DNA of 46,678 nt from Fictibacillus sp. BK138 (GCF_004216955.1 NZ_SGXL01000005.1:13550-60227), one strand, 5' to 3'. Positions 1 to 13,672 are shown, counted from the first letter of the stretch. Notes: generated by a model from the sequence alone, not told the origin. A program made the numbers and translations.

Positions 1-1217
<1,217 letters not shown>

Positions 1218-1288
1218 CTAATCCCTCCATAAATCACAATCGTCTTTTTTAAACAGAGCATGCCGGGAAGAATAATCTTCCCACGCCC

Positions 1289-2590
1289 TTATTTAATGAA
1301 GCCTTTGTAGTGCCGCTTGATCAGCTGGCTCTCAATTTGCTTCATGGTGTCTAGTGCCACACCTACAACAATCAGCAAGCTTGTTCCACCAATTTGAATG
1401 GCTGGCGGAAGGTTCAAACCTGGAATTGCTGTAAAGACAACTGGCAGGACTGCAATTGCAGCCAGGAATAGAGATCCAACAAACGTTAATCGATACAGAA
1501 TTCTTGTTATATAAGTTTGAGTGTTAGCTCCTGGACGAATGCCAGGAATGTATCCACCCTGCTTTTTTAAGTTTTCCGCCATTTGCTCCGGGTTCACTTG
1601 GATGAACGTATAGAAATACGAGAATCCGATAATGAGGAGCGCATATATAATCATTCCGACTGGTTTCGTGTAGTCAAACGTGTTGATAATCCAAGTCGTA
1701 ACATCATTCTGTCCAAAGAAGCCAGCAACAGTTCTTGGCGTGATGATCAAGGAAATCGCGAAGATAACCGGGATAACACCTGCTGCGTTAACTTTGATCG
1801 GAAGATGAGTAGACTGGCCGCCAACAGGCTTTGTTCCAACGACCCGTTTTGCATACTGAATCGGGATTTTCCGAACACCTTGTTGAATAAAGATAACACC
1901 CATAATGATGAGTACAATCGCAAGTGCAAGAAGTACGACCGTAACGATGTGCATAAACATCTGATCACTGCCGCCTTCGAATTGCGTTGTGAAAAGCTGG
2001 TTAACTGCTGTAGGAATAGCTGCAACAATCCCCGCAAAAATTAGAACTGATATTCCGTTTCCAATCCCCTTAAGGGTAATCTGCTCACCTAACCACATTA
2101 AGAATGCAGTACCTGCAGTTAAAACTAACGCGATAAATAGATACGTAGTCATGCTAGGGTTTTGAATAAGTCCTGGAAAAAGATTGTTAAAACCGATAGA
2201 CATACCGATTGCCTGGATAAAACCAAGAACGATCGTTCCATAACGAGTGAACTGAGCTAATTTCTTTCGCCCGACTTCACCTTGCTTACTCCATTCCGTA
2301 AACTTCGGCACTACGTCCATCTGCAAAAGCTGCACGATGATCGATGCTGTAATGTACGGCATGATACCCATAGCGAAAATGGAGAAGTTTTGTAACGCTC
2401 CACCGCCAAACGTATTTAAAAAACCAAAAATGTTAGCACTGTCGCCCGTACTGAATTTCAATACATCGCGATTCACACCAGGTACTGGGATGAATGTTCC
2501 AAGACGGAACACCACCAGCATCGCAAGTGTAAACAATATTTTGTTTCTCAGATCACCCACACGCATAATGTTGGAGATTGTCTGGAACAT
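1289..2590 (-). CDS. secY: Protein translocase subunit SecY
   Basis: This is the channel-forming membrane subunit of the Sec translocon, working with SecE (28768-28974 in this window) and SecA. It has 433 residues with about ten hydrophobic segments. It opens with the cytosolic helix [19 protein letters not shown] and has the family signature region GIMPYITASIIVQLLQ near residues 75-90. The start ATG shares one base with the rplO stop (TAATG), indicating coupled translation. Confidence 0.98.
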   Translation of the reverse strand: MFQTISNIMRVGDLRNKILFTLAMLVVFRLGTFIPVPGVNRDVLKFSTGDSANIFGFLNTFGGGALQNFSIFAMGIMPYITASIIVQLLQMDVVPKFTEWSKQGEVGRKKLAQFTRYGTIVLGFIQAIGMSIGFNNLFPGLIQNPSMTTYLFIALVLTAGTAFLMWLGEQITLKGIGNGISVLIFAGIVAAIPTAVNQLFTTQFEGGSDQMFMHIVTVVLLALAIVLIIMGVIFIQQGVRKIPIQYAKRVVGTKPVGGQSTHLPIKVNAAGVIPVIFAISLIITPRTVAGFFGQNDVTTWIINTFDYTKPVGMIIYALLIIGFSYFYTFIQVNPEQMAENLKKQGGYIPGIRPGANTQTYITRILYRLTFVGSLFLAAIAVLPVVFTAIPGLNLPPAIQIGGTSLLIVVGVALDTMKQIESQLIKRHYKGFIK

Positions 2591-3030
2591 TAGATCACCT
2601 CAGTTTTTCCGCCCGCTGCTTCAATTGCTTCTTTAGCAGAAACAGAGAATTTGTGCGCCTTAACTGTAAGCTTAACTTCCAACTTGCCATTACCTAATAC
2701 TTTGATACCGTTCTTAAGATTGCTTACTACTCCTGTTTCAAGAAGAAGTTCAGGAGTTACCTCTGTGCCCTCTTCAAAACGTACAAGCTTCTCAAGATTT
2801 ACAACTGCATACTCTTTACGAGTAGGGTTTGTGAATCCGCGCTTCGGTAAACGACGTGCTAGTGGATTTTGTCCACCCTCGAATCCTGGTCTTACTCCAC
2901 CGCCTGAACGTGAGTTTTGACCTTTATGTCCTCGACCACTTGTTTTACCATTTCCTGATCCGATACCGCGACCTACACGGTTGCGAACTTTACGGGATCC
3001 TTCTGATGGCTTCAACTCATGAAGTTTCAT
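2590..3030 (-). CDS. rplO: Ribosomal protein uL15
   Basis: Late-assembly protein of the 50S subunit. It has 146 residues, the normal length, with the Gly/Arg-rich N-terminal extension ([19 protein letters not shown], residues about 20-40) that threads into 23S rRNA. It sits between rpmD and secY as in the Bacillus spc operon. Confidence 0.98.
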   Translation of the reverse strand: MKLHELKPSEGSRKVRNRVGRGIGSGNGKTSGRGHKGQNSRSGGGVRPGFEGGQNPLARRLPKRGFTNPTRKEYAVVNLEKLVRFEEGTEVTPELLLETGVVSNLKNGIKVLGNGKLEVKLTVKAHKFSVSAKEAIEAAGGKTEVI

Positions 3031-3061
3031 CTGAGCACCTCCTCATGATTTATTTATCTTA

Positions 3062-3250
3062 TTAAGCTTCTAATTCTTTCACTGTTAAAAGGTGAGATAC
3101 CTTGTTAACCATACCGCGGATAGCCGCGTTATCTTCGTGCACAACTGTCTGGTGCATTTTGCGCAAACCTAGTGTCTTAACAACAACACGCTGGTTTTCC
3201 GGACGGCCGATAACACTGCGAGTGAGGGTGATTTCTAATTTCTTAGCCAT
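3062..3250 (-). CDS. rpmD: Ribosomal protein uL30
   Basis: Small 50S protein of 62 residues with the compact bacterial form beginning [20 protein letters not shown] and the conserved [15 protein letters not shown] segment. It starts 14 bases after rpsE and is followed by rplO. A GGAGG site precedes the ATG. Confidence 0.97.
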   Translation of the reverse strand: MAKKLEITLTRSVIGRPENQRVVVKTLGLRKMHQTVVHEDNAAIRGMVNKVSHLLTVKELEA

Positions 3251-3264
3251 CTAAAGTTCCCTCC

Positions 3265-3762
3265 TTAACCTAAAAGCTCTTGTACTGATTTGCCACGAAG
3301 TTTCGCAACGTCTTCAGCACGCTTTAAATTTTTCAATCCTTCGATTGTTGCACGAACCATGTTGATTGGGTTGTTAGATCCAAGTGACTTAGAAAGGATG
3401 TCACCTACACCAGCAAGCTCCAATACCGCACGTACAGGTCCACCAGCAATTACCCCAGTACCTTCAGATGCAGGCTTTAAGAATACGTTACCTGCTCCAA
3501 AACGTCCAACTACTTGGTGAGGAATTGTTGTTTTTACAATCGGTACAGTTACTAAGTTTTTCTTAGCATCTTCAATCGCCTTACGGATCGCTTCTGGTAC
3601 CTCTTGGGCTTTACCAGTACCGAATCCAACGTGACCATTTTTGTCACCTACGACAACCACTGCAGCAAAGCGGAAACGACGTCCACCTTTTACTACCTTA
3701 GCTACACGGTTAACCGTAACGACGCGTTCTTCAAGTTCAAGTTTGTTAGGGTCGATACGCAT
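3265..3762 (-). CDS. rpsE: Ribosomal protein uS5
   Basis: 30S protein involved in decoding accuracy and mRNA entry. It has 165 residues: an N-terminal dsRBD-like half ([19 protein letters not shown], residues 13-31) and a C-terminal half ending [12 protein letters not shown]. The loop containing VKGGRRF, where spectinomycin-resistance changes occur in other species, looks unaltered. Confidence 0.98.
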   Translation of the reverse strand: MRIDPNKLELEERVVTVNRVAKVVKGGRRFRFAAVVVVGDKNGHVGFGTGKAQEVPEAIRKAIEDAKKNLVTVPIVKTTIPHQVVGRFGAGNVFLKPASEGTGVIAGGPVRAVLELAGVGDILSKSLGSNNPINMVRATIEGLKNLKRAEDVAKLRGKSVQELLG

Positions 3763-3779
3763 CAGGTTCCCTCCTTCGA

Positions 3780-4142
3780 TTAAAATTCTAACCCAGCTTC
3801 GCGAGCTGCGTCTGCTAATGCTTTAATACGTCCGTGATATAAATATCCGCCTCGGTCAAATACAACCGATTTGATTCCTTTTTCAACTGCGCGCTTAGCG
3901 ATTTCTTGACCAATCGCTTTAGCAGCATCTACGTTTCCACCGTTTTCTACATTTACTCCTTTATCAAGAGAAGATGCAGATACAATTGTTACACCTGCTT
4001 GATCATCGATCAATTGAGCATAGATGTGCTTTGTAGAACGGAATACGTTCAAACGAGGACGTTGTGCTGTTCCGCTTACAACGCGGCGAACACGAGCATG
4101 TCTTTTCTTACGAGCGACATTCTTATCTGCTTTCGTGATCAT
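3780..4142 (-). CDS. rplR: Ribosomal protein uL18
   Basis: Binds 5S rRNA together with L5 and helps load it into the central protuberance. I place the start at ATG 4140-4142, giving 120 residues beginning [24 protein letters not shown] three codons upstream would add MQR, but it lies inside the Shine-Dalgarno region (GGAAAGGAG), which is correctly spaced for the inner ATG. Confidence 0.96.
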   Translation of the reverse strand: MITKADKNVARKKRHARVRRVVSGTAQRPRLNVFRSTKHIYAQLIDDQAGVTIVSASSLDKGVNVENGGNVDAAKAIGQEIAKRAVEKGIKSVVFDRGGYLYHGRIKALADAAREAGLEF

Positions 4143-4173
4143 CCTTTGCACTCCTTTCCGCTACCTAACGGCT

Positions 4174-4713
4174 TTATTTACCAGTCTTACCTTCTTTACG
4201 GCGAACGAATTCACCTTCGTAACGAATACCTTTACCTTTGTAAGGCTCAGGTGAACGAACTGAACGGATGTTTGCAGCAACTTCACCTACACGTTGCTTG
4301 TCAATACCCTTAACGATAACCTTCGTGTTAGAAGGTACTTCGATGTCGATTCCTTGCTCAGGAACGATTTCAACTGGGTGAGAGTAACCAACGTTAAGTA
4401 CAAGCTTGTTACCAGCTTTGGAAGCACGATATCCAACCCCGATAATTTCAAGAGCTCTTTCATAACCGTTTGTTACACCGATTACCATGTTGTTTAATAC
4501 GCTGCGAGTAGTACCATGCAATGCACGGTGCTCTTTGTGGTCGCTCGGGCGTTCCACAGTAATTTCGTTATCTTGAACATTAATTTTAATGTCAGCATTG
4601 AATTTGCGAGAAAGTTCACCTTTAGGGCCTTTTACAGAAACAGTGTTGTCATTAGCAACATTGATCGTAACGCCGCCTGGAACTTCTATCGGTTTGTTAC
4701 CTACGCGAGACAT
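4174..4713 (-). CDS. rplF: Ribosomal protein uL6
   Basis: 50S protein near the factor-binding site and the sarcin-ricin loop. It has 179 residues and two tandem alpha/beta domains. It begins [15 protein letters not shown], and the signature [14 protein letters not shown] is near residues 152-165. Length and ends match the family. Confidence 0.98.
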   Translation of the reverse strand: MSRVGNKPIEVPGGVTINVANDNTVSVKGPKGELSRKFNADIKINVQDNEITVERPSDHKEHRALHGTTRSVLNNMVIGVTNGYERALEIIGVGYRASKAGNKLVLNVGYSHPVEIVPEQGIDIEVPSNTKVIVKGIDKQRVGEVAANIRSVRSPEPYKGKGIRYEGEFVRRKEGKTGK

Positions 4714-4737
4714 GATGACACCTCCATTCGCTTTTTA

Positions 4738-5136
4738 TTACCAAACGTACGCTAGTACTTCGCCGCCCATTTGTGATTGGCGAGCTTCTTTATCAGTCAT
4801 AATGCCTTTAGATGTAGATACGATTGCAATTCCAAGTCCTCCAAGAACACGTGGAAGTTCACTTGATTTTGCATAAACACGTAAACCAGGCTTTGAGATA
4901 CGCTTAAGACCTGAGATTACACGCTCATTGTTAGAACCGTACTTAAGGAAGATACGAATCATTCCTTGTTTGCTGTCCTCTACATACTCCACATCGCGAA
5001 CAAAACCTTCACGCTTTAGGATTTCTGCGATTTCTTTTTTCATATTAGAAGCAGGAAGCTCCAACTTATCGTGACGAACAGTGTTAGCGTTGCGGATACG
5101 AGTAAGCATATCTGCAATTGGATCTGTCATAACCAT
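4738..5136 (-). CDS. rpsH: Ribosomal protein uS8
   Basis: Primary 16S rRNA-binding protein of the 30S platform. It has 132 residues beginning [18 protein letters not shown] and ending GGEVLAYVW, both highly conserved. In E. coli S8 is the repressor of its operon; whether it does that here cannot be told from the sequence. Confidence 0.98.
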   Translation of the reverse strand: MVMTDPIADMLTRIRNANTVRHDKLELPASNMKKEIAEILKREGFVRDVEYVEDSKQGMIRIFLKYGSNNERVISGLKRISKPGLRVYAKSSELPRVLGGLGIAIVSTSKGIMTDKEARQSQMGGEVLAYVW

Positions 5137-5168
5137 TACTAGTTACCTCCTTCCCTTTTTTCAGGGTA

Positions 5169-5378
<210 letters not shown>

Positions 5379-5918
5379 TTATTTTTGGAATGGCATTCCG
5401 ACTTGTGTTAGAAGCTCACGAGCTTCTTCGTCAGTGTTCGCAGTCGTTACAATAACGATGTCCATTCCGCGAACTTTGTTTACTTTATCATAATCGATCT
5501 CAGGGAAGATCAATTGTTCTTTAACACCTAGCGTGTAGTTACCGCGACCGTCGAAAGATTTCTTAGAAACCCCGCGGAAGTCACGAACACGTGGAAGTGA
5601 AACGCTGATCAGCTTATCAAGGAAGTCATACATGCGCTCTCCGCGAAGTGTAACTTTTGATCCGATCGGCATACCTTCACGAAGCTTAAATCCAGCGATG
5701 GACTTTTTAGCACGAGTAATCACAGGCTTTTGACCAGCGATTGCTGTAAGTTCCTCTACTGCTGTATCTAACACTTTAGAGTTGGAAACTGCTTCACCAA
5801 CACCCATGTTGATAACGATTTTTTCAATCTTTGGCGCTTGCATTACTGAAGTGTAATTAAACTTTTCCATTAGAGATGGTAAGATCTCTGATTTATATCG
5901 CTCTTGTAGACGGTTCAT
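5379..5918 (-). CDS. rplE: Ribosomal protein uL5
   Basis: Binds 5S rRNA and contacts the P-site tRNA. The start is ATG 5916-5918 ([12 protein letters not shown]), giving 179 residues. The frame can be read six codons further up from a GTG, but those codons include the AAAGGAGG ribosome site itself, so they are not coding. The signature [10 protein letters not shown] is near residue 40 and FPEIDYDKV near residue 140. Confidence 0.97.
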   Translation of the reverse strand: MNRLQERYKSEILPSLMEKFNYTSVMQAPKIEKIVINMGVGEAVSNSKVLDTAVEELTAIAGQKPVITRAKKSIAGFKLREGMPIGSKVTLRGERMYDFLDKLISVSLPRVRDFRGVSKKSFDGRGNYTLGVKEQLIFPEIDYDKVNKVRGMDIVIVTTANTDEEARELLTQVGMPFQK

Positions 5919-5944
5919 TATGTGTCCTCCTTTCACTCTGAGAC

Positions 5945-6262
5945 TTATTTATCTAGGGTTTCACCAGATTTTTTGGCCACACGAACTTTTTTCCCATCAA
6001 CTACATTGTAGCCTACACGAGTAGGGGCACCAGTTTTAGGGTCAAGAGGCATTACGTTAGAAGCATGAATTGGTGCTTCTTGGCTAAGGATTCCGCCTTG
6101 CGGATTAGCCTGAGAAGGTTTTGCGTGTTTCTTAACAACGTTTACGCCTTCAACAAGCACTCTATTAAGCTTCGGATAAGCTTCAAGGATCACACCTTGT
6201 TTGCCTTTATCCTTGCCTGAAATTACTTGAACTTTATCGCCTTTTTTCACATGCAATGGCAT
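5945..6262 (-). CDS. rplX: Ribosomal protein uL24
   Basis: Assembly-initiating 50S protein with a KOW motif ([18 protein letters not shown], residues 6-23). The chosen start ATG 6260-6262 gives 105 residues beginning [11 protein letters not shown]. The open frame extends upstream to a TTG, but that stretch contains the AAGGAGGT site. Spacing to the chosen ATG is a little long (about 11 bases). A TTG two codons further in is a possible alternative. Confidence 0.94.
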   Translation of the reverse strand: MPLHVKKGDKVQVISGKDKGKQGVILEAYPKLNRVLVEGVNVVKKHAKPSQANPQGGILSQEAPIHASNVMPLDPKTGAPTRVGYNVVDGKKVRVAKKSGETLDK

Positions 6263-6312
6263 TGTGAGCTGCACCTCCTTACAAGACAATAAGAGCCTTG
6301 TTAGTAAATATA

Positions 6313-6681
6313 TTAAAGAACTTCTGGAGCAAGAGAAACGATTTTCATAAATTGCTTGTCACGAAGTTCACGTGCTACAGGTCCGAAGATACGAGTTCCT
6401 CGAGGACCTTTGTCATCCTTTACGATTACAGCCGCGTTCTCATCAAAGCGGATGTAAGATCCGTCGTTACGGCGCATACCACGCTTAGAACGTACCACTA
6501 CCGCTTTAACAACGTCACCTTTCTTAACAACGCCACCTGGTGTTGCGGACTTAACCGAACAAACGATAATGTCACCAATGTTAGCGTACTTACGACCAGA
6601 ACCACCAAGAACTTTAATGCAAAGTAGCTCTTTCGCACCAGAGTTATCAGCTACTCTTAAACGGGATTCTTGTTGAATCAT
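6313..6681 (-). CDS. rplN: Ribosomal protein uL14
   Basis: 50S protein at the subunit interface (bridges B5 and B8). It has 122 residues beginning [19 protein letters not shown], with [20 protein letters not shown] in the middle and ending [12 protein letters not shown]. It is one of the most conserved ribosomal proteins and the match is end to end. Confidence 0.98.
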   Translation of the reverse strand: MIQQESRLRVADNSGAKELLCIKVLGGSGRKYANIGDIIVCSVKSATPGGVVKKGDVVKAVVVRSKRGMRRNDGSYIRFDENAAVIVKDDKGPRGTRIFGPVARELRDKQFMKIVSLAPEVL

Positions 6682-6726
6682 GCGAATGGACCTCCTTTCG
6701 GATATGAGTATAATCCGAACAATTTA

Positions 6727-6990
6727 TTAAATAATTACTGCTTCTTGAACAACTTCTACCAAACGGAATCGCTTGTCTTTGGAAAGCGGACGCGTTTCCA
6801 TAACCTTAACGATATCACCGATCTTAGCAGTGTTGTTTTCATCATGCGCTTTTAACTTTTTAGAGTATTTAACGCGCTTGTTATATAAAGAGTGTGTCTT
6901 GTATGTCTCAACAAGTACTGTAATCGTTTTGTCCATCTTGTCAGAAACAACACGACCAGTGTACACCTTGCGCTGGTTACGTTCACTCAT
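6727..6990 (-). CDS. rpsQ: Ribosomal protein uS17
   Basis: Primary 16S rRNA-binding protein of 87 residues with an OB fold. It begins [20 protein letters not shown] and has the signature [20 protein letters not shown] near residues 58-77. Confidence 0.98.
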   Translation of the reverse strand: MSERNQRKVYTGRVVSDKMDKTITVLVETYKTHSLYNKRVKYSKKLKAHDENNTAKIGDIVKVMETRPLSKDKRFRLVEVVQEAVII

Positions 6991-7012
6991 TGTGCGAACC
7001 TCCTCTCAAGAA

Positions 7013-8302
<1,290 letters not shown>

Positions 8303-8305
8303 GTC

Positions 8306-8647
8306 TTAACCCTCCTTCTTTTCAGAAACAACGATTGTGATGTGGCTAGTACGTTTGTTGATACGGCTCGCACGACCCATGGCACGTGGACGGAATCTCT
8401 TAAGAGTAATTCCTTCATCAACGAACGCTTGCTTAATCACTAGGTTGTTCGGTTCCATTTCATAGTTGTGTTCTGCGTTTGCGATAGCAGACTTAAGCAC
8501 CTTTTCGATTACAGGAGAAGCTGCTTTAGGCGTCAAACGTAGAATCGCAAGTGCTTCACCTACTTGCTTGCCTCGAATCAAGTCGATAACGATACGAGCT
8601 TTACGAGGAGCAATACGCACTTGTTTAGCAATTGCTTTTGCTTCCAT
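8306..8647 (-). CDS. rplV: Ribosomal protein uL22
   Basis: 50S protein whose beta hairpin lines the peptide exit tunnel. It has 113 residues. The hairpin region [20 protein letters not shown] (about 73-92) has no insertion or deletion of the kind linked to macrolide resistance in other species. Confidence 0.98.
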   Translation of the reverse strand: MEAKAIAKQVRIAPRKARIVIDLIRGKQVGEALAILRLTPKAASPVIEKVLKSAIANAEHNYEMEPNNLVIKQAFVDEGITLKRFRPRAMGRASRINKRTSHITIVVSEKKEG

Positions 8648-8666
8648 TTTGTGTACCTCCCCTCAA

Positions 8667-8945
8667 TTAACGTCTAGTTTTCTTATCATCAGCTGCATGG
8701 CCTTTGTAAGTACGAGTAGGTGCGAATTCACCTAGCTTGTGACCGACCATATCTTCTGTTACATATACCGGCACGTGCTTACGACCATCATAAACAGCGA
8801 TTGTGTGACCGATGAAGTCAGGGAAAATCGTAGAACGACGAGACCAAGTTTTAACTACTTTCTTGTCGTTAGATTCATTAAGTGCCTCGACCTTTTTCAT
8901 CAAGTGGTCATCTACAAAAGGCCCTTTTTTCAAACTGCGACCCAT
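8667..8945 (-). CDS. rpsS: Ribosomal protein uS19
   Basis: 30S head protein of 92 residues, [18 protein letters not shown] at the N-terminus, with the signature [20 protein letters not shown] at the C-terminus. It forms the S13/S19 pair near the A-site finger. Confidence 0.98.
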   Translation of the reverse strand: MGRSLKKGPFVDDHLMKKVEALNESNDKKVVKTWSRRSTIFPDFIGHTIAVYDGRKHVPVYVTEDMVGHKLGEFAPTRTYKGHAADDKKTRR

Positions 8946-9002
8946 TTGAGAACCTCCCTTTGTGTTTGCGCTACGGCTCGATTGAACCGTAGGACAATCA
9001 CA

Positions 9003-9833
9003 TTATTTTTTGCGACGACGTACAATGTACTTGTCAGTTTGGCTGTTTTTCTTACGAGTTTTATATCCAAGAGTTGGTTTGCCCCATGGAGACATTGGTG
9101 ATTTACGTCCGATTGGAGCGCGTCCTTCACCACCACCGTGTGGGTGATCGTTAGGGTTCATTACAGAACCACGAACTGTTGGGCGGATACCCTTCCAACG
9201 AGAACGACCTGCTTTACCAACGTTTACAAGTTCATGTTCTAAGTTACCAACTTGACCGATAGTTGCACGGCAAGTAAGAAGGATCATACGAACTTCACCA
9301 GAACCTAGACGAACTAGCGCATATCTTTCTTCTTTACCAAGAAGTTGAGCTTCAGCACCAGCTGAACGAGCTAATTGTCCACCTTTACCAGGCTTAAGTT
9401 CGATGTTGTGAATTGTAGAACCTACAGGAATGTTAGCTAACGGTAAAGCATTACCTACTTTGATGTCAGCATCAGTACCAGACATGATTTCTTGTCCAAC
9501 CTTAATTCCTTTAGGAGCTAGGATATAACGCTTCTCACCATCTGCGTAATGGATAAGAGCGATGTTTGCTGTACGGTTTGGATCGTACTCGATTGTAGCA
9601 ACGCGACCTGGTATTCCATCTTTGTTACGTTTGAAATCGATGATACGATACTTACGCTTATGTCCTCCACCTTGGTGACGAACAGTTAGTTTACCTTGGT
9701 TGTTACGCCCAGCTTTTTTGCTAAGAGGAGCAAGCAAGGATTTTTCTGGCTGGTCAGTCGTGATTTCAGCAAAGTCAAGCTGAGACATGTTACGACGACC
9801 GTTAGTTGTCGGTTTAAACTTTTTGATACCCAT
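9003..9833 (-). CDS. rplB: Ribosomal protein uL2
   Basis: Primary 23S rRNA-binding protein required for subunit joining and the peptidyl-transferase region. It has 276 residues. The C-terminal motif [17 protein letters not shown] is near residues 225-241 and includes the histidine studied in E. coli as H229. It begins [20 protein letters not shown]. Confidence 0.98.
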   Translation of the reverse strand: MGIKKFKPTTNGRRNMSQLDFAEITTDQPEKSLLAPLSKKAGRNNQGKLTVRHQGGGHKRKYRIIDFKRNKDGIPGRVATIEYDPNRTANIALIHYADGEKRYILAPKGIKVGQEIMSGTDADIKVGNALPLANIPVGSTIHNIELKPGKGGQLARSAGAEAQLLGKEERYALVRLGSGEVRMILLTCRATIGQVGNLEHELVNVGKAGRSRWKGIRPTVRGSVMNPNDHPHGGGEGRAPIGRKSPMSPWGKPTLGYKTRKKNSQTDKYIVRRRKK

Positions 9834-9861
9834 TGTAATTTCCCTCCTTTACGAGTTCTTT

Positions 9862-10149
9862 TTAAACTCCTTCAAAAAAGTCGAGTTCTTTGCTTTCTGG
9901 AGTTAGTGTAACTACTGCTTTTTTACGTTTAGATGTATAACCAGTATGACGGCCTACACGCTTGAACTTACCTTTGTAGTTAGCAGTGTTTACTGTTTGT
10001 ACTTTTACGCCAAAGATTTCTTCAAGTGCGCCTTTGATTTGAGTCTTAGTAGCACGAGGGTTTACTTCGAACGTGTATTTTTTGTCAGCCATTATTTCAG
10101 TAGAACGCTCTGTAATAACGGGGCGCTTAATCACATCACGAGCTTCCAT
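9862..10149 (-). CDS. rplW: Ribosomal protein uL23
   Basis: 50S exit-tunnel protein and docking site for trigger factor and SRP. It has 95 residues (family about 95), with the rRNA-binding signature [20 protein letters not shown] near residues 57-76. Its ATG shares one base with the rplD stop (TAATG). Confidence 0.98.
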   Translation of the reverse strand: MEARDVIKRPVITERSTEIMADKKYTFEVNPRATKTQIKGALEEIFGVKVQTVNTANYKGKFKRVGRHTGYTSKRKKAVVTLTPESKELDFFEGV

Positions 10150-10772
10150 TATGCGAGCACCTCCCCTACTTTTTCCACAGCGTCTTTAGTCATAAGAAGC
10201 TTGTCGTGGTTTAACACGTCAAGAACACTAACGCCGTTAGCCGTAACAACTGTTACGCCAGGGATGTTACGTGCAGATAATGCAACAGCGTCATTGTAAT
10301 CAGCCGTTACAACTAATGCTTTACGATCTGCGGATAGATTTGCAAGCACTTGCTTCATTTCCTTTGTTTTCGGAGCATCGAATGCAAGTCCTTCTAAAAC
10401 GATCAAGTCGTTATCTAGAACCTTAGAAGATAGCGCTGATTTAATAGCTAAGCGACGAACCTTCTTAGGTAATTTGTAAGAATAGCTTCTTGGTGTTGGT
10501 CCGAAAACCACTCCACCGCCAACCCATTGCGGAGAACGGATAGATCCTTGACGAGCACGTCCAGTACCTTTCTGTTTCCATGGCTTGCGTCCACCACCAG
10601 CAACTTCGGAACGGTTCTTTACATCATGTGTTCCTTGGCGCTGTGATGCTTGCTGCATAATAACAGCGTCGAAAAGCACGCTTTTATTTGGTTCAATACC
10701 GAAAACGGAATCGTTTAATTCGATATCGCCAGCTTGAGTACCATCTTGTTTAAATAATGCTACTTTTGGCAT
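10149..10772 (-). CDS. rplD: Ribosomal protein uL4
   Basis: 50S protein of 207 residues with a globular body and an extended loop reaching the exit tunnel ([18 protein letters not shown], about 60-77). In E. coli L4 also represses the S10 operon. I see a structured leader upstream of rpsJ, but nothing that ties it to L4. Confidence 0.98.
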   Translation of the reverse strand: MPKVALFKQDGTQAGDIELNDSVFGIEPNKSVLFDAVIMQQASQRQGTHDVKNRSEVAGGGRKPWKQKGTGRARQGSIRSPQWVGGGVVFGPTPRSYSYKLPKKVRRLAIKSALSSKVLDNDLIVLEGLAFDAPKTKEMKQVLANLSADRKALVVTADYNDAVALSARNIPGVTVVTANGVSVLDVLNHDKLLMTKDAVEKVGEVLA

Positions 10773-10789
10773 CAGATTGTCCTCCTTCC

Positions 10790-11428
10790 TTATTTAGCAT
10801 CCTTTGCTTTAACAGCAGAGTTAATTGTAACGTAGCTCTTTTTCGCTCCAGGTACGTTACCCTTGATCAATAGAAGATTACGTTCTGTATCAACTCTTAC
10901 AACTTCTAAGTTTTGTACAGTTACTGTATCTCCGCCAGTACGTCCAGGCAATGCTTTCCCTTTGAAAACACGGTTAGGGTCAACTGCACCCATTGAACCA
11001 GGACGACGGTGGTAACGGGAACCGTGGCTCATTGGCCCGCGTGATTGCCCGTGACGTTTGATAACACCTTGGAATCCTTTTCCTTTAGATGTACCAGTAA
11101 CGTCTACAGCGTCACCTTCTGCAAAAATATCTACCTTGACTTCCTGACCAACTTCGTATCCCGCAGCATCAACATTGCGGAATTCCTTAACGTAGCGCTT
11201 AGGGCTCGTGCTAGCTTTAGCAGCATGACCTGCTTGCGGCTTGATAGTACGAGATTCTTTTCTATCGTCAAATCCAAGCTGGATAGCTTCGTAGCCATCG
11301 TTCTCTACGGATTTCTTTTGAAGAACAACGTTAGGAGTTACTTCTACTACAGTAACTGGGATAAGATCTCCGTTTTCAGCGAAAACTTGAGTCATACCAA
11401 TTTTTTTACCTAAGATTCCTTTGGTCAT
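10790..11428 (-). CDS. rplC: Ribosomal protein uL3
   Basis: One of the two assembly-initiating 50S proteins, reaching the peptidyl-transferase centre. It has 212 residues beginning [20 protein letters not shown]. The conserved loop [18 protein letters not shown] near residues 130-147 looks normal. Confidence 0.98.
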   Translation of the reverse strand: MTKGILGKKIGMTQVFAENGDLIPVTVVEVTPNVVLQKKSVENDGYEAIQLGFDDRKESRTIKPQAGHAAKASTSPKRYVKEFRNVDAAGYEVGQEVKVDIFAEGDAVDVTGTSKGKGFQGVIKRHGQSRGPMSHGSRYHRRPGSMGAVDPNRVFKGKALPGRTGGDTVTVQNLEVVRVDTERNLLLIKGNVPGAKKSYVTINSAVKAKDAK

Positions 11429-11481
11429 TCGTCACACCTCCTATTAATAAGTAAAATAAATTATATAAAGCAAACGTGAAA

Positions 11482-11811
<330 letters not shown>

Positions 11812-11838
11812 CTATTTTGATAAACAGACATTGCTCCA

Positions 11839-11900
11839 CGGAAATTCAACCTGATGTCACCAGCCATGGCAAAGGGGCCTGGTGTGTCAGCAACCTTCCG
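11839..11900 (-). promoter_or_regulatory. Nested long hairpin in the rpsJ (S10 operon) leader
   Basis: The RNA strand shows consecutive nested pairings: CGGAA with UUCCG (outermost), CUGA with UCAG, CACCAG with CUGGUG, then GGC with GCC at the tip. Internal loops lie between them. The fold begins about 25 bases after the proximal promoter and ends about 50 bases before the rpsJ start. No T-run follows, so it is not a simple terminator. An r-protein feedback site is plausible but unassigned. Confidence 0.6.
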
Positions 11901-11930
11901 AATCATCGCAGTGAATGACCAACATTACTC

Positions 11931-11959
11931 ATTATAGAGAAAAACAATGCCTAATGCAA
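11931..11959 (-). promoter_or_regulatory. Proximal SigA-type promoter of the S10 operon
   Basis: On the minus strand, TTGCAT (11954-11959), a 17-base spacer and a perfect TATAAT (11931-11936). It lies about 140 bases upstream of rpsJ and drives the leader hairpin. Confidence 0.8.
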
Positions 11960-11999
11960 GTTTTATTTGCATTTATTTATTGTTAATCGCACTTTTTCT

Positions 12000-12028
12000 A
12001 TTATAGAGACTTTGCACGGCAATTTCAA
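12000..12028 (-). promoter_or_regulatory. Distal SigA-type promoter of the S10 operon
   Basis: On the minus strand, TTGAAA (12023-12028), a 17-base spacer and TATAAT (12000-12005). It has the same TCTC flank before the -10 as the proximal promoter, 69 bases away. The pair would give two nested transcripts. Confidence 0.75.
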
Positions 12029-12191
12029 CTTCCTTTTTCTTCTTTTACACGCTTGAATATGTTACTTCTATATATAAGTGTATCTGCTGTGGTGATTCTT
12101 GATCCAGATGTTGAGCTAGTGATTAAGCCTAATGGTTTGCAGGTTTTGTTCCAGGTTATAAGAACCTATTCCGGCTGGTTGTCATAAATAC

Positions 12192-12290
12192 AATTTGTGG
12201 ATTAACAGTCGCAACTCGTGGATTCAACCCTAAAACTTTTGGATTCACCTGCTGAATTTGTGGATTCATAGGCTATATTTCTGGATTGGA
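12192..12290. repeat. Five-unit 21-nt-period repeat array (core GTGGATTCA)
   Basis: The core GGATT, usually preceded by TTTGT and followed by CA, starts at 12199, 12220, 12241, 12262 and 12283, exactly 21 bases apart each time. The sequence between cores is not conserved. Read on the minus strand, four units translate as heptapeptides of the form V-N-P-Q/K/R-I/V-x-x, but a TAG breaks the frame between units. It lies between the tuf terminator and the S10 promoters. Confidence 0.85.
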
Positions 12291-12428
12291 TGTGTTTTAA
12301 GCCGCTTCAGGTAAGTTTCCACGCAGTATCCAGCAGCTCATAAGCAGTTTACAGAGGTGTTTTTCAATAATGTTTCATTTTCACTTAAAAAATGATTCTT
12401 CAACTATTAAAAAGATACTTGAACATAC

Positions 12429-12456
12429 AAAAAAGCACCCTCCGAATGGAGAGTGC
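12429..12456 (-). terminator. Rho-independent terminator after tuf
   Basis: A stem of nine pairs (12435-12443 with 12448-12456, one non-canonical pair) with a GAAT/ATTC loop, followed on the minus strand by six T. It begins 26 bases after the tuf stop and ends the str operon. Confidence 0.9.
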
Positions 12457-12481
12457 TTCTTATATAGAAGTAATCTAAAGA

Positions 12482-13672
12482 TTACTCAGTGATTGTTGCA
12501 ACTACACCTGCACCAACTGTACGTCCACCTTCACGAATAGAGAACTTAGTTCCTTCTTCGATAGCGATTGGAGCGATTAGTTCTACAGTCATCTCAACGT
12601 TATCTCCAGGCATTACCATTTCAACGCCTTCAGGAAGTTGGATGATACCAGTTACGTCAGTTGTACGGAAGTAGAACTGAGGACGGTAGTTAGAGAAGAA
12701 TGGAGTGTGACGTCCACCCTCTTCTTTTGAAAGAACGTATACTTCTGATTTGAACTTAGTGTGAGCTTTAACAGTACCTGGCTTAGCAAGAACTTGTCCA
12801 CGCTCAACATCGTCACGGGAAACCCCACGAAGAAGTGCACCAATGTTGTCACCAGCTTCAGCATAGTCAAGAAGCTTACGGAACATTTCAACACCTGTTA
12901 CAGTTGTTGATTTTGGCTCTTCAGTAAGACCTAGGATCTCAACTACGTCACCAACTTTTACTACTCCACGCTCAACACGTCCAGTAGCAACTGTACCACG
13001 ACCAGTGATTGAGAATACATCCTCAACTGGCATCATGAATGGCTTTTCAGTGTCACGAGGAGGAGTTGGGATGTAAGAATCTACAGCGTCCATTAGCTCA
13101 TAGATTTTAGCTTCCCAGTCAGCGTCTCCTTCAAGAGCTTTAAGAGCAGAACCTTTGATTACAGGAACATCGTCTCCAGGGAAATCGTACTCAGAAAGAA
13201 GGTCACGAACTTCCATTTCAACTAGCTCTAGTAATTCTTCATCATCAACCATGTCACACTTGTTCAAGAATACAACAAGGTAAGGTACACCTACTTGACG
13301 AGAAAGAAGGATGTGCTCACGAGTTTGTGGCATTGGGCCGTCAGCAGCAGATACTACTAGGATCCCACCATCCATTTGTGCTGCACCAGTGATCATGTTC
13401 TTAACATAGTCAGCATGTCCTGGGCAGTCAACGTGTGCATAGTGACGAGAATCAGTTTCATACTCAACGTGTGCAGTTGAGATTGTGATACCACGCTCGC
13501 GCTCTTCTGGAGCACCGTCGATTTGGTCATAAGCCATTGCTACACCTTTACCGTTCTTCTTTGCAAGAACAGTAGTGATTGCAGCTGTTAAAGTTGTTTT
13601 ACCATGGTCAACGTGACCAATAGTACCAATGTTAGCATGCGTTTTGGAACGATCAAATTTCTCTTTACCCAT
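12482..13672 (-). CDS. tuf: Elongation factor Tu
   Basis: GTPase that delivers aminoacyl-tRNA to the ribosomal A-site. It has 396 residues. The G1 motif GHVDHGKT is near residues 18-25, DCPGH at 81-85 and NKCD at 136-139; domains 2 and 3 follow. It ends the str operon, 116 bases after fusA, with a GGAGGA site before the ATG. The kirromycin-binding interface is not obviously altered. Confidence 0.99.
   Translation of the reverse strand: MGKEKFDRSKTHANIGTIGHVDHGKTTLTAAITTVLAKKNGKGVAMAYDQIDGAPEERERGITISTAHVEYETDSRHYAHVDCPGHADYVKNMITGAAQMDGGILVVSAADGPMPQTREHILLSRQVGVPYLVVFLNKCDMVDDEELLELVEMEVRDLLSEYDFPGDDVPVIKGSALKALEGDADWEAKIYELMDAVDSYIPTPPRDTEKPFMMPVEDVFSITGRGTVATGRVERGVVKVGDVVEILGLTEEPKSTTVTGVEMFRKLLDYAEAGDNIGALLRGVSRDDVERGQVLAKPGTVKAHTKFKSEVYVLSKEEGGRHTPFFSNYRPQFYFRTTDVTGIIQLPEGVEMVMPGDNVEMTVELIAPIAIEEGTKFSIREGGRTVGAGVVATITE

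Noticed and set aside
1583-2044. 153-codon plus-strand frame opposite secY
   Set aside because: Shadow of secY; charged, low-similarity translation with no signal.
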